Translations under genes and position numbers: made by a program
Assembly (NCBI GenBank): GCA_000754455.1
Contig: JNSE01000001.1
Coordinates: forward strand, 14,416-78,415
Direction: 5' to 3'
Length of the DNA stretch: 64,000 nt
Source of the DNA: an actinobacterium acAMD-2
GTDB taxonomy: Bacteria; Actinomycetota; Actinomycetes; UBA12327
In this document: piece by piece, positions 1 through 8,016 of the stretch
How positions within the stretch are numbered: position 1 is the first letter of the stretch
How the letters are laid out: each line of letters starts with the position of its first letter
The notes under the pieces: generated by a model
Told to the model about the DNA's origin: nothing
Seen by the model: only the letters and a program-made list of their open reading frames with translations
Database searches by the model: none

Positions 1-198
1 TTGCCTCGCTTTACGTAGGAGGTCGTCTAAACCGCGCCGTCCTTCGCTCCCGCGCCGTAAGAGATCGCGGAGAGCTTCGCGTGGATCAGCACCATCGAGG
101 ACTCGATCACCGATTTCGTCCAACGCTGAAGCCACATCAAAGGGAGCGGCCAGTGGATCGGGCCCCTCGTGGTAGCCGCCGTAGCGATAGCGAGTCAT
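1..198 (-). CDS. VWA-domain protein, N-terminal fragment (runs off the left edge)
   Basis: Only the first 66 codons are in the window. The protein begins MTRYRYGGYHEGPDPLAAPF, which is the typical N-terminus of actinobacterial proteins that carry a C-terminal von Willebrand factor A domain and are encoded next to a magnesium-chelatase-like AAA+ ATPase (Rv0959/Rv0958 in M. tuberculosis, from memory). The ATG lies 5 nt after the stop of that ATPase, so the two are almost certainly co-transcribed. AAA+/VWA pairs generally act together as a metal-insertion or remodelling machine; the substrate of this pair is unknown. The VWA domain itself is outside the window, so the assignment rests on the N-terminus and the neighbour. 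Confidence 0.72.
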   Translation of the reverse strand, partial: MTRYRYGGYHEGPDPLAAPFDVASALDEIGDRVLDGADPREALRDLLRRGSEGRRGLDDLLRKARQ

Positions 199-203
199 GG
201 GGC

Positions 204-1580
204 TTAGACCGCGCCGTATACCGAGGTGCCACCTAGATCATCTTTGGAAATCTTGCGAGTCAGGTACAGCCCTTCAAGGGCAAACTCAACAGCCGCGGCT
301 GCCATGGCTGGCGACTCAGCGCCGTCATCGCCTACAGCCGCAACAATGCGGGCCAGCCCGTCGAAGGCACCCACGTCATCCAAGATGGCTTTCGCGGTGA
401 CGAGGTCCCCACTAACAACGTTGGTGTCCTCGTTGATTTGCTCCACTAAGCCGGACAAGTCAACGCCGGCAAGGTGGGAACGAAAAACCTCAGCAATAGC
501 TTTGCGCATGAGGTGCTGTAGGACTTCTTCTTCTCGGCCTTCTTCGCTGACTTCGAACTCGACTTTGCCGCGAAGTGTCGGGACCACTCCGGCCAGGTCG
601 CACACTCGCGCAACTGCAGGTTCTTCGCCGGTGATGGCTGATCGACGAAGCGCCGATGCGGCCACTGACTCAGCAGCAGCCACCGCGAATCGGGCCGAAA
701 TTCCAGACCGATCATCGATAGCCGGTGATTGACGCACCAAGCGCGTAAAGCGAGCAACGGTTTCCAGGATGTGACTGGGGACGATCGCCTGGAGAACGGC
801 TTCTTGTCGAACCAATGCGATCTCGTTCGACAGATTAAGGGGATAGTGCGTGCGAATCTCGGCGCCAAAGCGGTCCTTAAGCGGAGTAATGATGCGACCG
901 CGGTTGGTGTAGTCCTCGGGGTTTGCCGATGCGACGAGGAGCAGGTCCAGGGGCAGGCGCAGCTGGTAACCGCGCACCTGAATATCGCGCTCCTCTAGAA
1001 CGTTCAGTAGTGCTACTTGAATACGTTCGGCCAAGTCGGGGAGTTCATTGACGGCGAAAATGCCGCGGTTCGTGCGTGGCACGAGCCCGAAGTGCACGGT
1101 TTCGGGATCTCCCAGCGTGCGACCTTGGGCCACCTTGATGGGGTCAACATCACCGATGAGGTCACCCACTGATGTATCAGGGGTAGCCAGCTTCTCGCCG
1201 TAGCGATCATCGCGGTGCATCCAGGAAATTGGGGTGTCATCGCCTAGCTCGGCCACTCTGGCCTGCGACCACGGCGTGACCGGTTCGTACGGGTGCTCGT
1301 TGAGTTCACTGCCAGCGATTACGGGGGTCCATTCGTCGAGCAAACCCGTCAGGCTACGGATCAATCGCGTCTTTCCTTGGCCGCGCTCGCCGAGCAAAAC
1401 GATGTCGTGACCTGCGAGCAGTGCTCGTTCCATTTGGGGGCGCACTGTTTGGTCGATCCCGACCATGCCGGGGAACGGATCGCGTCCCTGCTGCAGCATG
1501 GCGATCAAGTTGGTGCGCACTTCATCTTTGACGCTGCGCAATTCATGGCCGCTCGCACGTAGTTCGCCGAGGGTGGACAT
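204..1580 (-). CDS. Magnesium-chelatase-like / MoxR-type AAA+ ATPase
   Basis: A 458-residue AAA+ ATPase. It shows a Walker A motif (LLGERGQGKTRL, about residue 60), a central AAA+ core with the segment FAVNELPDLAERIQVALLN, where the acidic Walker B pair is replaced by NE, and VASANPEDYTNRGRIITPLK as the sensor 1 region. It resembles the ChlI/BchI and MoxR groups and the M. tuberculosis protein Rv0958. No bacteriochlorophyll context is present, so a role as a metal chelatase is unlikely; with the VWA partner just downstream it is probably a chaperone-like ATPase. I chose the ATG at 1580, where family similarity starts (MSTLGELRASGH), over an in-frame GTG at 1607 with no ribosome binding site. 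The gene is divergent from the FIST gene. Confidence 0.82.
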   Translation of the reverse strand: MSTLGELRASGHELRSVKDEVRTNLIAMLQQGRDPFPGMVGIDQTVRPQMERALLAGHDIVLLGERGQGKTRLIRSLTGLLDEWTPVIAGSELNEHPYEPVTPWSQARVAELGDDTPISWMHRDDRYGEKLATPDTSVGDLIGDVDPIKVAQGRTLGDPETVHFGLVPRTNRGIFAVNELPDLAERIQVALLNVLEERDIQVRGYQLRLPLDLLLVASANPEDYTNRGRIITPLKDRFGAEIRTHYPLNLSNEIALVRQEAVLQAIVPSHILETVARFTRLVRQSPAIDDRSGISARFAVAAAESVAASALRRSAITGEEPAVARVCDLAGVVPTLRGKVEFEVSEEGREEEVLQHLMRKAIAEVFRSHLAGVDLSGLVEQINEDTNVVSGDLVTAKAILDDVGAFDGLARIVAAVGDDGAESPAMAAAAVEFALEGLYLTRKISKDDLGGTSVYGAV

Positions 1581-1672
1581 CTGAGGTTTTCCGATGGGTG
1601 AAGTCACAGGTCAAAACTACGCCTGTTGGGCGAATCCTGCGCGTGCGAAGCCGCAATCTGTCTCTGATCGGC

Positions 1673-1678
1673 CACAAT
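1673..1678 (+). promoter_or_regulatory. -10-like element for the FIST gene (leaderless)
   Basis: The hexamer CACAAT is followed by 6 nt (GGCCAC) and then the ATG at 1685. No Shine-Dalgarno sequence precedes the ATG. This places the expected transcription start at or next to the start codon. It is a weak match taken alone but fits the layout seen at many genes in this window. Confidence 0.4.
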
Positions 1679-1684
1679 GGCCAC

Positions 1685-2851
1685 ATGACCCGATGTGCCG
1701 ATGGCCTTGCTCGCGGTGGCCACGTAGAAGACACTGCTGCCCGCGCTGCTCAACGAGCCTTAGATGGGCTCCAGGGGCGCGCTCCTGACGTGGCGACGAT
1801 CTTCATCGCTGGCAGCGCTCCCGAAGAAGCCGAAAGTGCACTCCTGAAGGCCGCTGAAGTCATCGGTGCTCAGACAGTGATTGGTTGCACTAGCGACGGA
1901 GTGGTGGCTGGTACGCACACCTCAGGTGGCGAGCCGGCTGTGTCGGTTTGGGCTGCTTCAATTCCGGGTGCTCGCATTCGTAGCTTCCACCTCGAAGTCA
2001 TCCGCACCCAAGATTCCTTGGCCGTGGTCGGAATGCCACAGCGACGCGAGGACGACAAAGTTGCACTCATGCTTGCTGACCCATGGTCATTTCCTGCCGG
2101 TGGCTTTGTTGATGGTTCCGTCAAAGCCTTAGACCACCTACCGCTGTTGGGTGGATTAGCCGGTGGTCCATCGCCTGGCAGCGTCCGCATGTTGACCGAC
2201 GGTCGAGTGGTCAACCGTGGAGCAGTGGGACTGGTCTTGGGGGGTCCAGCGAATGCTCATGTCGCGGTGGCTCACTCCACGCGACCCGTTGGCCCGCCGA
2301 TGACGGTGACATCAGCGGACAGCGATGTGCTATTTGAACTTGCTGGCCAGCGAGCGGCCGAAGCGATTGATCGAGTCGTTGCTGATTTAACCGGACACGA
2401 CCAAGCATTGGCTTCTGCTGGATTACTCGTTGGTCGAGTCTTTGATGAATACGCCGATGATCACGGCGTGGGTGACTTTGCTGTGCAGCCCGTTCTCGAA
2501 ATCGATCGCTCGACGGGACGGGTTTACGTCGCCGATTCCATTGATGTGGGCACGACGGTCCGACTGCACGTGATCGATCCTGATTCGGCACGAGATGACA
2601 TTGCTTCGGTCGTTCAGCGATTGTCCGCCGAGACTGTGGCCGATGGAGCCTTGGTCTTTTACGGTTCACCGCGCGGGCCCATCGGGGGCGACTCAGAGGG
2701 AGACGTGCTTAGTATTCGTCGAGGACTGGCGGCAACAGGAGTCAGCGCAATGTTGACTCGTGGAGCCATTGGGCCGGTTTCCGGTGGAAACCGATTGCTC
2801 GGTTTTGCTACGACGATGTTGATCCTGGGCGGGGAAGTCGAGAACCCGTAA
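1685..2851 (+). CDS. FIST-domain sensory protein
   Basis: A 388-residue soluble protein. The N-terminal half contains the hallmark GCTSDGVVAG of the FIST N domain (about residues 70-80), and the C-terminal half, with PVLEIDRSTGRVYVADSID and a terminal GAIGPVSGGNRLLGFATT segment, matches FIST C. FIST domains are thought to bind small ligands such as amino acids and usually feed signalling proteins; here the two domains stand alone with no fused kinase or cyclase. The start is taken as the ATG at 1685 because the conserved N-terminus (ADGLARG) begins there; an in-frame GTG at 1598 would add 29 unconserved residues and overlap the divergent ATPase. It ends 6 nt from the convergent MFS gene. The ligand is unknown. 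Confidence 0.82.
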   Translation: MTRCADGLARGGHVEDTAARAAQRALDGLQGRAPDVATIFIAGSAPEEAESALLKAAEVIGAQTVIGCTSDGVVAGTHTSGGEPAVSVWAASIPGARIRSFHLEVIRTQDSLAVVGMPQRREDDKVALMLADPWSFPAGGFVDGSVKALDHLPLLGGLAGGPSPGSVRMLTDGRVVNRGAVGLVLGGPANAHVAVAHSTRPVGPPMTVTSADSDVLFELAGQRAAEAIDRVVADLTGHDQALASAGLLVGRVFDEYADDHGVGDFAVQPVLEIDRSTGRVYVADSIDVGTTVRLHVIDPDSARDDIASVVQRLSAETVADGALVFYGSPRGPIGGDSEGDVLSIRRGLAATGVSAMLTRGAIGPVSGGNRLLGFATTMLILGGEVENP

Positions 2852-2857
2852 GAGGTT

Positions 2858-4429
2858 TTAAGCCGGTGCCGATTCTTCGACGGGAGTTGCCACTACATCA
2901 TCGCGACCAGCGAGGCGAATTTCCTTCAGGAAGAGCGACAAGATAAAGGCCGCAACCAATACGGGGATCGCCCAAGTAAACGTTGTTTGAATAGCGTTGA
3001 TAAACGAGTCAATGACAGGAAGCCGTGCCGCATCGGGAAGCTGTTGAATGACAGCCGGTGAACCTGTGAGGCGATCAGCGCTGACACCGGCTGGCGGTCC
3101 GGTCGGGAATGCTGCCGCCAACGAGGTCGTCAGGGTTCCAACCAAGATCGAGCCAAAGACAGCAATGCCAAAGGTTCCACCCATCTGACGCATGAAGGTC
3201 GCTGTTGACGTCGCGACACCGATGTCCTTGCGCTCCACTGCATTTTGAGCAGCCAGAACAAGAACCTGAGTCGTATTTCCAAATCCGTAGCCCAGCAACA
3301 GCATGGCCAAGCTGTAATACGTAGCTGATGTATCAGCATCAATACGTGACAGCAAGGTCATGGCAATGCCGGACATGGCAAACCCCAGGATGGGGAAGGC
3401 TTTATAGCGGCCCCAACGAGTAATCAAGCGTCCTGAGGAGATCGATCCGATCAACAAACCAGTGATGATCGGCAGCATGTGCAGGCCAGCCAGGGTGGGG
3501 GATTGACCCTTGACGATTTGAAGGTAGATCGGCATATAAATGATGGCGCCGAATAGACCGAGTCCGCCCAAAAATGTACAAGCGCCGGCCACGGTGAATA
3601 CGCGGTTACGGAAGATGCGGGTAGGCAGGATGGGTGCTTCACTGACGGTTTCGTGGCGGATGAATGCAGCAATCAAAACCAGAGCAAGAGCGAGCACGGC
3701 CAGCGATGTGGGCGAGCCCCATCCCCATGCACGGCTTCGTTCAAGCCAGAGCAGAAGTGCAACAGTCCACGAAATCAGGAGCGCTGCCCCGAGCAGGTCA
3801 ATGCGACTTTTGACATCCGAAGTGACATTCTTTTTTAGCACGCGGCTAATGGTGATAAAGGCAATAAAGCCCAAGGGGATGTTGATGTAGAAGATTCCAC
3901 GCCACGTCAGGTTCTCAACAAAGAAACCACCCACGAGCGGTCCGGCGACACTGGCAATACCAAACACTGCACCGAAGTAGCCGGCGTACCGACCTCGCTC
4001 ACGTGGAGGAATGACATCGCCGATGATGGCAAAACCCATCGTGAGTAACCCACCACCACCGAGACCCTGAATCAATCGCGCGCCGATGAGTTGAGGCATG
4101 CTTTGGGCTAATCCGCACAAAATTGAGCCGAGCAAGAAGATCAAGATGGCAGCTTGGTAGGTGCGCTTGCGCCCATAGATGTCAGAGATCGGTCCGTATA
4201 CAGCGGTTGAGGCCGTCGAGGCCAGGAGGTAAGCGGTTACCACCCAGGGGAGTTGATCCAAACTTCCCAAGTCGCCAACAATCGTGGGTAGCGCGGTAGC
4301 GACAATCGTTTGGTCGAGTGCACCGAGCATCGTCGCGGTCATCAGACCAAATACCACCACCATGATTTGGCGATGACTGAGTGGGAACTCAGCAGATGTT
4401 GTCGGAGAAGTGGTCGATGATGTGGTCAT
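2858..4429 (-). CDS. MFS multidrug exporter, DHA2 (EmrB/QacA) family, 14 TM segments
   Basis: A 523-residue integral membrane protein with about 14 hydrophobic segments. It carries the DHA2 motif LDQTIVATALPTIVGDLG in TM1, an intact motif A (GPISDIYGRKRTYQ) after TM2 and the antiporter motif C-like GPLVGGFF in TM5. The family expels cationic drugs, dyes or antibiotics in exchange for protons. The gene follows a MarR regulator with a 4-nt ATGA overlap (4426-4429), which makes a tight two-gene operon and suggests ligand-induced export. The substrate cannot be predicted. It ends 6 nt from the FIST stop, and I see no terminator hairpin between them. Confidence 0.9.
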   Translation of the reverse strand: MTTSSTTSPTTSAEFPLSHRQIMVVVFGLMTATMLGALDQTIVATALPTIVGDLGSLDQLPWVVTAYLLASTASTAVYGPISDIYGRKRTYQAAILIFLLGSILCGLAQSMPQLIGARLIQGLGGGGLLTMGFAIIGDVIPPRERGRYAGYFGAVFGIASVAGPLVGGFFVENLTWRGIFYINIPLGFIAFITISRVLKKNVTSDVKSRIDLLGAALLISWTVALLLWLERSRAWGWGSPTSLAVLALALVLIAAFIRHETVSEAPILPTRIFRNRVFTVAGACTFLGGLGLFGAIIYMPIYLQIVKGQSPTLAGLHMLPIITGLLIGSISSGRLITRWGRYKAFPILGFAMSGIAMTLLSRIDADTSATYYSLAMLLLGYGFGNTTQVLVLAAQNAVERKDIGVATSTATFMRQMGGTFGIAVFGSILVGTLTTSLAAAFPTGPPAGVSADRLTGSPAVIQQLPDAARLPVIDSFINAIQTTFTWAIPVLVAAFILSLFLKEIRLAGRDDVVATPVEESAPA

Positions 4430-4884
4430 TGGGCTGCCTCTAGGTCACGAGCGAGATTGCGAAGGAGGGTGGCGAGAGTTTCGCGGTCTTGGGGGTTCCA
4501 TGAACTCAACGCACTGTCAAGAGTGGCGGCGCGGTTAGCCAGAACCGCAAACAACGCGTCGCGTCCACTATCGCTGAGTTCAACGCGACAGCTTCGTCGG
4601 TCCGAGGGGTCTTCGTTTCGCTGCAGGTGGCCTTCATCTTCGAGTCGGGTCAGGTGGCGGCTCACGGTTGATAGGTCCAGGTGGAGCTCACCGGCCACGT
4701 CACTGGGCCGGGCCGGCCGCAGTCGCTCGACGGTGGAGAGCACGGCCACAGCGGCTGGCTCAATGGCATCCGATCCACGGCTGCGACGAGACAGCCGGAC
4801 GACGTCAAAGAGGGCCAAAGCTAGGTCTGCTGTCGAGATGTCGGTAGCTGTACCGCCCACCGATTCATTAGTTGCTTGCGCCAT
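4426..4884 (-). CDS. MarR-family transcriptional regulator
   Basis: A 152-residue winged-helix protein. The recognition region is RPSDVAGELHLDLSTVSRHL, followed by the wing LEDEGHLQRNEDPSDRRSCR, whose DxR is typical of MarR proteins. The long first and last helices expected for dimerisation are present. It shares an ATGA overlap with the MFS exporter and is divergent from a DrrAB-type ABC exporter only 49 nt away, so it probably represses its own operon and may also control the ABC pair. The mRNA appears leaderless, with a consensus -10 six nt upstream of the ATG and an inverted repeat over the -35 region. Confidence 0.88.
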   Translation of the reverse strand: MAQATNESVGGTATDISTADLALALFDVVRLSRRSRGSDAIEPAAVAVLSTVERLRPARPSDVAGELHLDLSTVSRHLTRLEDEGHLQRNEDPSDRRSCRVELSDSGRDALFAVLANRAATLDSALSSWNPQDRETLATLLRNLARDLEAAQ

Positions 4885-4890
4885 GCAAGT

Positions 4891-4919
4891 ATTATAGGGT
4901 ACGGTTGATAAGAAATCAA
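4891..4919 (-). promoter_or_regulatory. Consensus promoter of the marR-MFS operon
   Basis: On the minus strand TTGATT (4914-4919), a 17-nt spacer and TATAAT (4891-4896) form a near-perfect housekeeping promoter. Six nt (ACTTGC) separate the -10 from the ATG at 4884, so the transcript should start at the start codon. Confidence 0.75.
4905..4919. promoter_or_regulatory. Candidate MarR operator
   Basis: The 15-mer TTGATAAGAAATCAA is a perfect 5-bp inverted repeat (TTGAT/ATCAA) around a 5-nt centre. It covers the -35 of the marR promoter and sits 14 nt before the ATG of the divergent ABC gene, a position from which one bound dimer could block both promoters. The sequence is seen; binding by this MarR is inferred. 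Confidence 0.5.
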
Positions 4920-4933
4920 GTGGGAAGGTCGCA

Positions 4934-5929
4934 ATGACTCAGGCGATCCGAGCCGAGGGGCTCGTCAAGCGGTATGGCTCGGTGACCGCGCTCGATGGGA
5001 TAGATCTGCAGGTTCCCGAGGGCAGCGTGCTTGGCCTCTTAGGTCCTAACGGTGCCGGCAAGACCACCGCGGTTCGAATTTTTGCCACGCTGTTGCAGGC
5101 TGATGCAGGCTTGGCCGAAGTCGGTGGCATTGATGTAGCCAAGCATCCCGATCAAGTGCGTCGCATCATCGGATTGACTGGGCAATACGCCGGTGTTGAT
5201 GAATATCTGACCGGTCGCGAAAATCTCGCAATGGTTGGTTCGCTGTATCACTTGAAATCATCGTGGGTGAAGTCACGTGCCAATGAATTACTTGAACGCT
5301 TTGACTTAACCGATGCGGCCGATCGACCGCTGAAGACGTACTCCGGTGGTATGCGTCGCCGACTCGACCTTGCTGCGAGTTTGGTAGCCAAGCCATCCAT
5401 CATTTTCCTCGATGAACCAACCACCGGTTTGGATCCGCGTTCGCGACTTGAACTGTGGGCCGTGATTGAGGAGCTCGTGGAGGATGGCGCAACGGTGTTG
5501 TTGACCACGCAATACCTTGACGAAGCCGACCAACTGGCTGACAACATCGTCGTGATTGATCACGGCAAGGTCATCGCTGAGGGAACGGCTGACGCCCTGA
5601 AAGATCAAGTCGGAGGCGATCGGGTTGAGATCGTGGTTCACGATGTGGGTCAACTAGCCAGCGCCGAGGCGGCTCTTTCCGGTCTGTCCAGCGGAGCAGC
5701 CACGACAGACCAGGATCAACGCAGCGTCACGGTGCCGGTCTCTGGTGGTGCGGGAACGATGCTGGAAGCACTTCGAAGCCTCGATGCGGCCGGAATTCAC
5801 CTTGACGACATCGCGCTGCGACGCCCTACCCTCGACGATGTTTTTCTCTCGCTTACTGGTCATGTCGCTGAAACTGATTCGGGTCAAGTGTCATCTCCTC
5901 GTTCATCACGCCGTAAGGACAAAGCATGA
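4934..5929 (+). CDS. ABC exporter ATPase, daunorubicin-resistance (DrrA) family
   Basis: A 331-residue nucleotide-binding subunit. It has Walker A LGPNGAGKTT (about residue 34), the signature SGGMRRRLDLAASL, Walker B SIIFLDEPTTGLDP and the H-loop region LLTTQYLDEADQL. The C-terminal extension (about residues 220-320, with RRPTLDDVFLSLTGH) is diagnostic for the DrrA group, which drives export of hydrophobic drugs or lipids together with a DrrB-type permease. A GGAAGG ribosome binding site lies 7 nt before the ATG. The last codons overlap the permease gene by 4 nt. Divergence from the marR-MFS operon suggests both exporters answer to the same regulator. Confidence 0.88.
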   Translation: MTQAIRAEGLVKRYGSVTALDGIDLQVPEGSVLGLLGPNGAGKTTAVRIFATLLQADAGLAEVGGIDVAKHPDQVRRIIGLTGQYAGVDEYLTGRENLAMVGSLYHLKSSWVKSRANELLERFDLTDAADRPLKTYSGGMRRRLDLAASLVAKPSIIFLDEPTTGLDPRSRLELWAVIEELVEDGATVLLTTQYLDEADQLADNIVVIDHGKVIAEGTADALKDQVGGDRVEIVVHDVGQLASAEAALSGLSSGAATTDQDQRSVTVPVSGGAGTMLEALRSLDAAGIHLDDIALRRPTLDDVFLSLTGHVAETDSGQVSSPRSSRRKDKA

Positions 5930-6768
5930 GTACCGCGCGGGCTACTGAGAAGTCATCGATGCAAGCATCCCGTCCTTTAGTTGGATGGGCGCTTCATGAT
6001 GGGTGGGCTGTCGCCAAGCGCGACTTGCTCAAAATTGCACGCGTACCTGAATCCTGGTTCTTCTCCATCGTTCAGCCCATTATTTTTGTTTTGTTGTTTG
6101 CTTTTGTTTTTGGCGGAGCCATTCCGGTTGCCGGTGGAAACTATCGCGAGTTCTTGATGGCCGGAATCTTTGCTCAAACCATTGGCTTCAACGGCGCGAA
6201 CACCACCGTCGGATTAGCTGAAGACCTCACCAAGGGGATCCTGGATCGCTTCCGCTCGTTGCCCATGGCACCTAGTGCGGTGGTTTTGGGCCGCACCACG
6301 TCAGACATCTTCCGTGGAATGTTGACTCTGGTTGTCCTAGCCATCACGGGTTTGGCGGTCGGCTGGAGCATCAACAACGGTGCGGTCAAGGCGATTGAAG
6401 CTTTTGCCTTGTTGTTGTTCTTTGGGTTCGCTTTAAGTTGGATTGCCGCGTGGGTCGGTCTGTACATGCCCAATGCCCAGGTCGCCAACACCGCTGGCTT
6501 GATCTGGCTGTTCCCGTTGACCTTCTTGTCCAACGCTTTCGTTCCCCTCAACACCTTTCCGAGTTGGCTGCAGCCCATTGCGGAATGGAATCCGCTGTCG
6601 AGTGTGACGTTGGCGCAGAGGCAGTTGTTTGGCAATCCCACCGGTGAAATTGTTGGCGGTTTCCCCCAACAGTCACCGATTCTTTACACGCTCATTTCGT
6701 GCGTCGTGATTTTGGTGATCTTTGTTCCGCTCGCGGTTCGCAAGTACAGCAAGACCGTAGCTCGCTAA
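5926..6768 (+). CDS. ABC-2 type permease (DrrB family)
   Basis: A 280-residue membrane protein with about six transmembrane segments and the ABC-2 signature around FLMAGIFAQTIGFNGANTT and DRFRSLPMAPSAVVLGR. It starts inside the stop of the ATPase gene (ATGA overlap), so the pair is translationally coupled and forms one exporter. DrrAB-type pumps move drugs or, in mycobacteria, complex lipids; no cargo biosynthesis genes are nearby, so the substrate is open. It ends 4 nt before the convergent greA stop. Confidence 0.87.
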   Translation: MSTARATEKSSMQASRPLVGWALHDGWAVAKRDLLKIARVPESWFFSIVQPIIFVLLFAFVFGGAIPVAGGNYREFLMAGIFAQTIGFNGANTTVGLAEDLTKGILDRFRSLPMAPSAVVLGRTTSDIFRGMLTLVVLAITGLAVGWSINNGAVKAIEAFALLLFFGFALSWIAAWVGLYMPNAQVANTAGLIWLFPLTFLSNAFVPLNTFPSWLQPIAEWNPLSSVTLAQRQLFGNPTGEIVGGFPQQSPILYTLISCVVILVIFVPLAVRKYSKTVAR

Positions 6769-6772
6769 AGAG

Positions 6773-7258
6773 CTATCCCGGGTAGGGATCAACGGCAACA
6801 ACTTCTACGGAAACGTCGCGACCATTGGGCGCAGTAAATGTTCCCGTGTCACCAACACTGAGACCGAGCACGGCTGCCCCCAAAGGCGATTTCAGCGAGT
6901 AGACATCAACACTGGTGTGTGCTGATTCCTCACGCGATCCCAGTAAGAACTGCTCGGTGTCGTCATCACCAGCAAAGCGAATCGTCACCAAACTTCCGGC
7001 CTGCACGGTGCCGTCGTGGATGGGAGCGCCGACTTCGGCGTTGTCGAGCATCTGTCTCAGCTGACGGATGCGGGCTTCGTTTTTGCCCTGTTCTTCCTTA
7101 GCCGCGTGGTATCCACCGTTTTCCTTCAAGTCGCCTTCTTCGCGGGCGGCTTCAATACGGCTTGTGATCTTTGCGCGCAGCGGACCGGTGCGATCGTCCA
7201 TCTCGGCTTGTAGCCGGTCGAACGCATCCTGTGTCAGCCACAACGGTTCGGGATCCAC
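6773..7258 (-). CDS. greA: Transcription elongation factor GreA
   Basis: A 161-residue GreA, the normal length for the family. GreA binds the secondary channel of RNA polymerase and stimulates cleavage of backtracked RNA. The N-terminal coiled coil (about residues 8-75) carries the tip region EAREEGDLKENGGYHAAKEE with the acidic D/E pair needed for cleavage, and the C-terminal globular domain ends SPLGAAVLGLSVGDTGTF. The start is a GTG preceded by a strong GGAGGAAA ribosome binding site 4 nt upstream. The following order (DUF4307 gene, small membrane protein) is that of Rv1080c-Rv1083, except that mca is absent. Confidence 0.95.
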   Translation of the reverse strand: MDPEPLWLTQDAFDRLQAEMDDRTGPLRAKITSRIEAAREEGDLKENGGYHAAKEEQGKNEARIRQLRQMLDNAEVGAPIHDGTVQAGSLVTIRFAGDDDTEQFLLGSREESAHTSVDVYSLKSPLGAAVLGLSVGDTGTFTAPNGRDVSVEVVAVDPYPG

Positions 7259-7294
7259 GACTTTCCTCCAAGATCGGTCAATGCGTTGATTAGG

Positions 7295-7726
7295 TTAGCG
7301 GGTGAGCTGGCACCCTTGGATTTCGCCAAGATTGGCTCGCACGGTAGTGCGTAAAGTGATGGTTAAGACTTGCTCAGCCAGACCCGGCTTGCTGGTCACT
7401 TCGGTTCGACCGATCTCATTGCTCTCTCGATCGCGAGCGCGAACGATGCATGTGACCGTGGTCTGGGGATCTCTCACTCGTACGAGGTATTCGACCTTGA
7501 CACTGCGGTCGTTAACTACCTGATACGCACGCAGTTGGGTTGTAAAGGCAGGGTTGGAAAGCGACCAGCCCAAGGCAACAATTCCGCCAACAAAGGCCAG
7601 AGCAGCAACAGCGATGAACAGTGCATTGAGTCGTTGGCGACCAGGAGAGACATCGCCGTAGCGGGCTGCCGGTCGAATGAGCTTCGGCTGACCAGCAGCA
7701 GGTGACACACTGGGGTCCTGGCTCAT
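7295..7726 (-). CDS. DUF4307 single-pass membrane protein
   Basis: A 143-residue protein with a short cytosolic N-terminus, one transmembrane helix (about residues 32-55, LFIAVAALAFVGGIVALGW) and an extracytoplasmic domain of about 85 residues containing DRSVKVEYLVRVRDPQTTVTC. This matches DUF4307, a family found next to greA and mca in actinobacteria. Its function is unknown. A GAGG ribosome binding site precedes the ATG by 6 nt. It lies 36 nt upstream of greA on the same strand and may be co-transcribed with it. Confidence 0.82.
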   Translation of the reverse strand: MSQDPSVSPAAGQPKLIRPAARYGDVSPGRQRLNALFIAVAALAFVGGIVALGWSLSNPAFTTQLRAYQVVNDRSVKVEYLVRVRDPQTTVTCIVRARDRESNEIGRTEVTSKPGLAEQVLTITLRTTVRANLGEIQGCQLTR

Positions 7727-7830
7727 GGTTGCCTCGTCTTTGATCTCGGGTGTACGTCATCATTGTCCTCACGAGATCAACGTGCATCTCAGGGGCTCAG
7801 GCATTGGACGCCGAAGGAAGGTCGTTGAAC

Positions 7831-8016
7831 ATGATTAAGGCTGAGGGCATCCTCGAGAACTTCACCGGCCCAGGTCTTGGGCTCATCGGCGGCGTCTTCT
7901 TTACGCTCCTGGTGATTGCCACTATTTTGCTGGTCCGCAACATGAATATGCGGATTAATCGGTTACCCGATGAATTCGAGGAGCCAACTACGTCAGAAGC
8001 TAAGGACGAGGGCTAA
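7831..8016 (+). CDS. Small single-pass membrane protein (Rv1083-like position)
   Basis: A 61-residue protein with one transmembrane helix (LGLIGGVFFTLLVIATILLV, about residues 15-34) and a short acidic cytosolic tail. I chose the ATG at 7831 because an AAGGAAGG ribosome binding site ends 9 nt before it; in-frame upstream codons would extend the protein to 88 residues without a better site. It occupies the slot of Rv1083 in mycobacteria, normally next to mca, which is missing here. Its stop overlaps the stop of the convergent GGDEF-EAL gene by 3 nt. The function is unknown. Confidence 0.68.
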   Translation: MIKAEGILENFTGPGLGLIGGVFFTLLVIATILLVRNMNMRINRLPDEFEEPTTSEAKDEG

